9,265 nucleotides of DNA, from assembly GCA_019347645.1 (NCBI GenBank), contig JAHWKZ010000052.1, positions 1-9,265 on the forward strand, in the 5' to 3' direction. Numbering within the stretch: the stretch's first letter is position 1; each line of letters begins with the position of its first letter. This DNA comes from Gemmatimonadota bacterium. Its GTDB lineage: Bacteria > Gemmatimonadota > Gemmatimonadetes > JACCXV01 > JAHWKZ01. Of the stretch, positions 8,269 to 9,265 are shown piece by piece. The notes beneath the pieces were generated by a model, which was not told where the DNA came from, ran no database searches, and saw only the letters and a list, made by a program, of their open reading frames with translations. The position numbers were made by a program, and so were the translations under genes.

Positions 8269-8844
8269 CTAGTCGGCCAGGAGAAGCCAGCTGTATGGAC
8301 CGACACGACTGGGGGCGCTCGGGACCCAGCCGGCGGCAGCCAGCACGTCGCGCGCGGCGTCGGCGCTCACGCGATGATCGAGCGGCGGGCCGGGCGGGGG
8401 CTCCACCGGCTCCCAGTCGAGGACGGCCATCCGACCCCCGGGGCGTACCACGCGTCGCGCCTCCCGAGCGACCTTCGGGCCGTTCTCGAGCTCGTGCCAC
8501 AAGTTGGCGAGCAGGAGGGCGTCGCAGGCGTCGTCGGCGATCGGCAGCGCGTCGGCGTCGCCCGGCAGGGGCAGGATGTTCGATGGCGCCTCGGTCTCGG
8601 CCAGCTTCACGAGAAGCCGGGCGAGCATCTCGCGCTGGACGTCGATCGCCAGGACGCGCCCCTCGGGGCCGACCGCCTCGGCCAGGGGGCGCGCGAAGTA
8701 GCCCGTGCCGGCGCCGACGTCGGCGATGGTCCACCCTCGCTCCACGCCCATCCGACCGAGCACCGCCGAGGACGGGAGCCAGTGGACCCGCTGGGGGTCC
8801 TCGAGCTTGTCCGACTTCACGGGATCGAACAGACGCTCTCCCAC
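8269..8844 (-). CDS. Class I SAM-dependent methyltransferase
   Basis: The product has 191 residues from a GTG at 8844 that directly follows the gatB stop (TAG|GTG). GGAGGGG lies three bases upstream, inside the last gatB codons, so the gene is probably translated by coupling. The Rossmann fold shows motif I (ADVGAGTGYF, 41-50), an acidic residue for the SAM ribose at the end of strand 2 (LAID, D68), motif II/III region DACDALLLANLWHELE (105-120) and VVRPGGRMAVLDW (132-144). The opening FDPVKSDKLEDPQR and HWLPSSAVL is typical of small UbiE/Methyltransf_11-type enzymes. The substrate cannot be read from sequence. Neighbourhood with gatB suggests only shared expression. It is convergent with the phospholipase-like gene. 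Confidence 0.85.
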   Translation of the reverse strand: MGERLFDPVKSDKLEDPQRVHWLPSSAVLGRMGVERGWTIADVGAGTGYFARPLAEAVGPEGRVLAIDVQREMLARLLVKLAETEAPSNILPLPGDADALPIADDACDALLLANLWHELENGPKVAREARRVVRPGGRMAVLDWEPVEPPPGPPLDHRVSADAARDVLAAAGWVPSAPSRVGPYSWLLLAD

Positions 8845-9264
8845 CTACCCCTCCAGCCGCTCGCGGAGGAGGCGGTTGACGAGCTGTGGGTCGGCCCTGC
8901 CGCCGGTGGCCCGCATGACCTGGCCCACGAAGAAGCCGAGCAGGCCCGTCTTCCCGCCGCGATACGCCTCCACCTCGTCGGGATTCGCCTCGAGCACGGC
9001 GTCCACCTCGGCGGCGAGGGCGGCCTCGTCGCTGACCTGCCGCAGGCCCTTCTCGTCGACCACCTCTGCGGGCGGGTCCCCGGTCTCGACGACCGCGACG
9101 AGGACCTCCTTGGCGGCGCTTCCCGAGATCGTCCCGCCCGCCTTGAGTCGCAGGATCTCGGCGAGCGACTCGGGCGGCACCGGTTGCGGCTCGGGCTCCA
9201 GACGGACGTCGAGGCCGCGCTCGTTCGCGACTCTCAGCACCTCGCCCATCACCCAGTTCGAGAG
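8845..9264 (-). CDS. gatB: Aspartyl/glutamyl-tRNA amidotransferase subunit B, C-terminal part (5' end outside window)
   Basis: The frame enters from the window edge as LSNWVMGEVLR, which matches the conserved (A/S)NW(I/V)MGE segment where the helical domain of GatB begins, and runs 139 residues to TAG. The visible part covers most of the helical and YqeY-like tail domain: PESLAEILRLKAGGTISGSA, AKEVLVAVVE, then NPDEVEAYRGGKTGLLGFFV and GQVMRATGGRADPQLVNRLL. GatB, with GatA and GatC, converts Glu-tRNA(Gln) and/or Asp-tRNA(Asn) to the amidated forms; the tail helps bind the tRNA elbow. The catalytic cradle lies outside the window. The internal GTG and ATG near 9252 are not starts, since the homology continues upstream. 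The last codons supply the ribosome binding site of the methyltransferase gene. Confidence 0.95.
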   Translation of the reverse strand, partial: LSNWVMGEVLRVANERGLDVRLEPEPQPVPPESLAEILRLKAGGTISGSAAKEVLVAVVETGDPPAEVVDEKGLRQVSDEAALAAEVDAVLEANPDEVEAYRGGKTGLLGFFVGQVMRATGGRADPQLVNRLLRERLEG

Positions 9265-9265
9265 A

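Noticed and set aside
8236..8879. Plus-strand frame starting ATGAATGA after the phospholipase stop
   Set aside because: It runs antisense through the methyltransferase gene, is Arg/Ala/Pro-rich and lacks any family motif. The minus-strand methyltransferase is well supported.

Overview
This is a GC-rich stretch of bacterial chromosome with dense, tightly overlapping genes and G/C-ending codons. A clpB-linked lipoprotein with two Big_2-type Ig-like domains, a split glutamine-dependent NAD synthetase and a DUF948/YtxH pair suggest a GC-rich environmental lineage such as Gemmatimonadota or a neighbouring phylum. That placement is an inference from style and gene content, not from a marker-gene comparison.

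Layout. (1) 2-1206, plus strand: two coding frames that overlap by 4 bases. Both look like in-frame mosaics of unrelated genes. The first joins a family-1 glycosyltransferase C-terminus to the C-terminal tail of the ribosome-assembly GTPase EngB. The second joins the start of a NUDIX/MutT hydrolase, cut inside the NUDIX box, to the C-terminal half of methylmalonyl-CoA epimerase and then to a charged helical domain. (2) 1242-4462, minus strand: complete clpB followed by a two-domain Ig-like lipoprotein that starts inside the clpB stop codon (GTGA). (3) 4463-4641: a divergent promoter region. Each side has a TTGCC-type -35 box and a TAnnnT -10 box exactly 17 bp apart; the plus-strand promoter predicts a leaderless mRNA. 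(4) 4642-8235, plus strand: a stand-alone nitrilase-type glutaminase, nadE (GTGA overlap), a DUF948-like membrane protein, a YtxH protein, and a secreted zinc-dependent phospholipase C-like protein whose best start is ATC in a TAATC stop/start overlap. (5) 8269-9265, minus strand: the C-terminal part of gatB, which runs off the window, abutting a class I SAM methyltransferase gene.

How the genes work together. The nitrilase and NadE probably form a two-polypeptide glutamine-dependent NAD synthetase. DUF948, YtxH and the phospholipase-like protein look like an envelope or stress module behind it. ClpB rescues aggregated cytosolic proteins, and its coupled lipoprotein may link heat or aggregation stress to the envelope. 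GatB belongs to the GatCAB tRNA amidotransferase.

I found no mobile element, CRISPR array, tRNA or rRNA, and no convincing new defence or biosynthetic system. The most unusual feature is the run of chimeric joins in the first 1.2 kb. It is either a set of short-homology deletions or an assembly artefact, and should be settled with reads before anyone interprets the fusion proteins. No stretch over 300 bases lacks a gene; the longest non-coding gap is the 179-base divergent region at 4463-4641.
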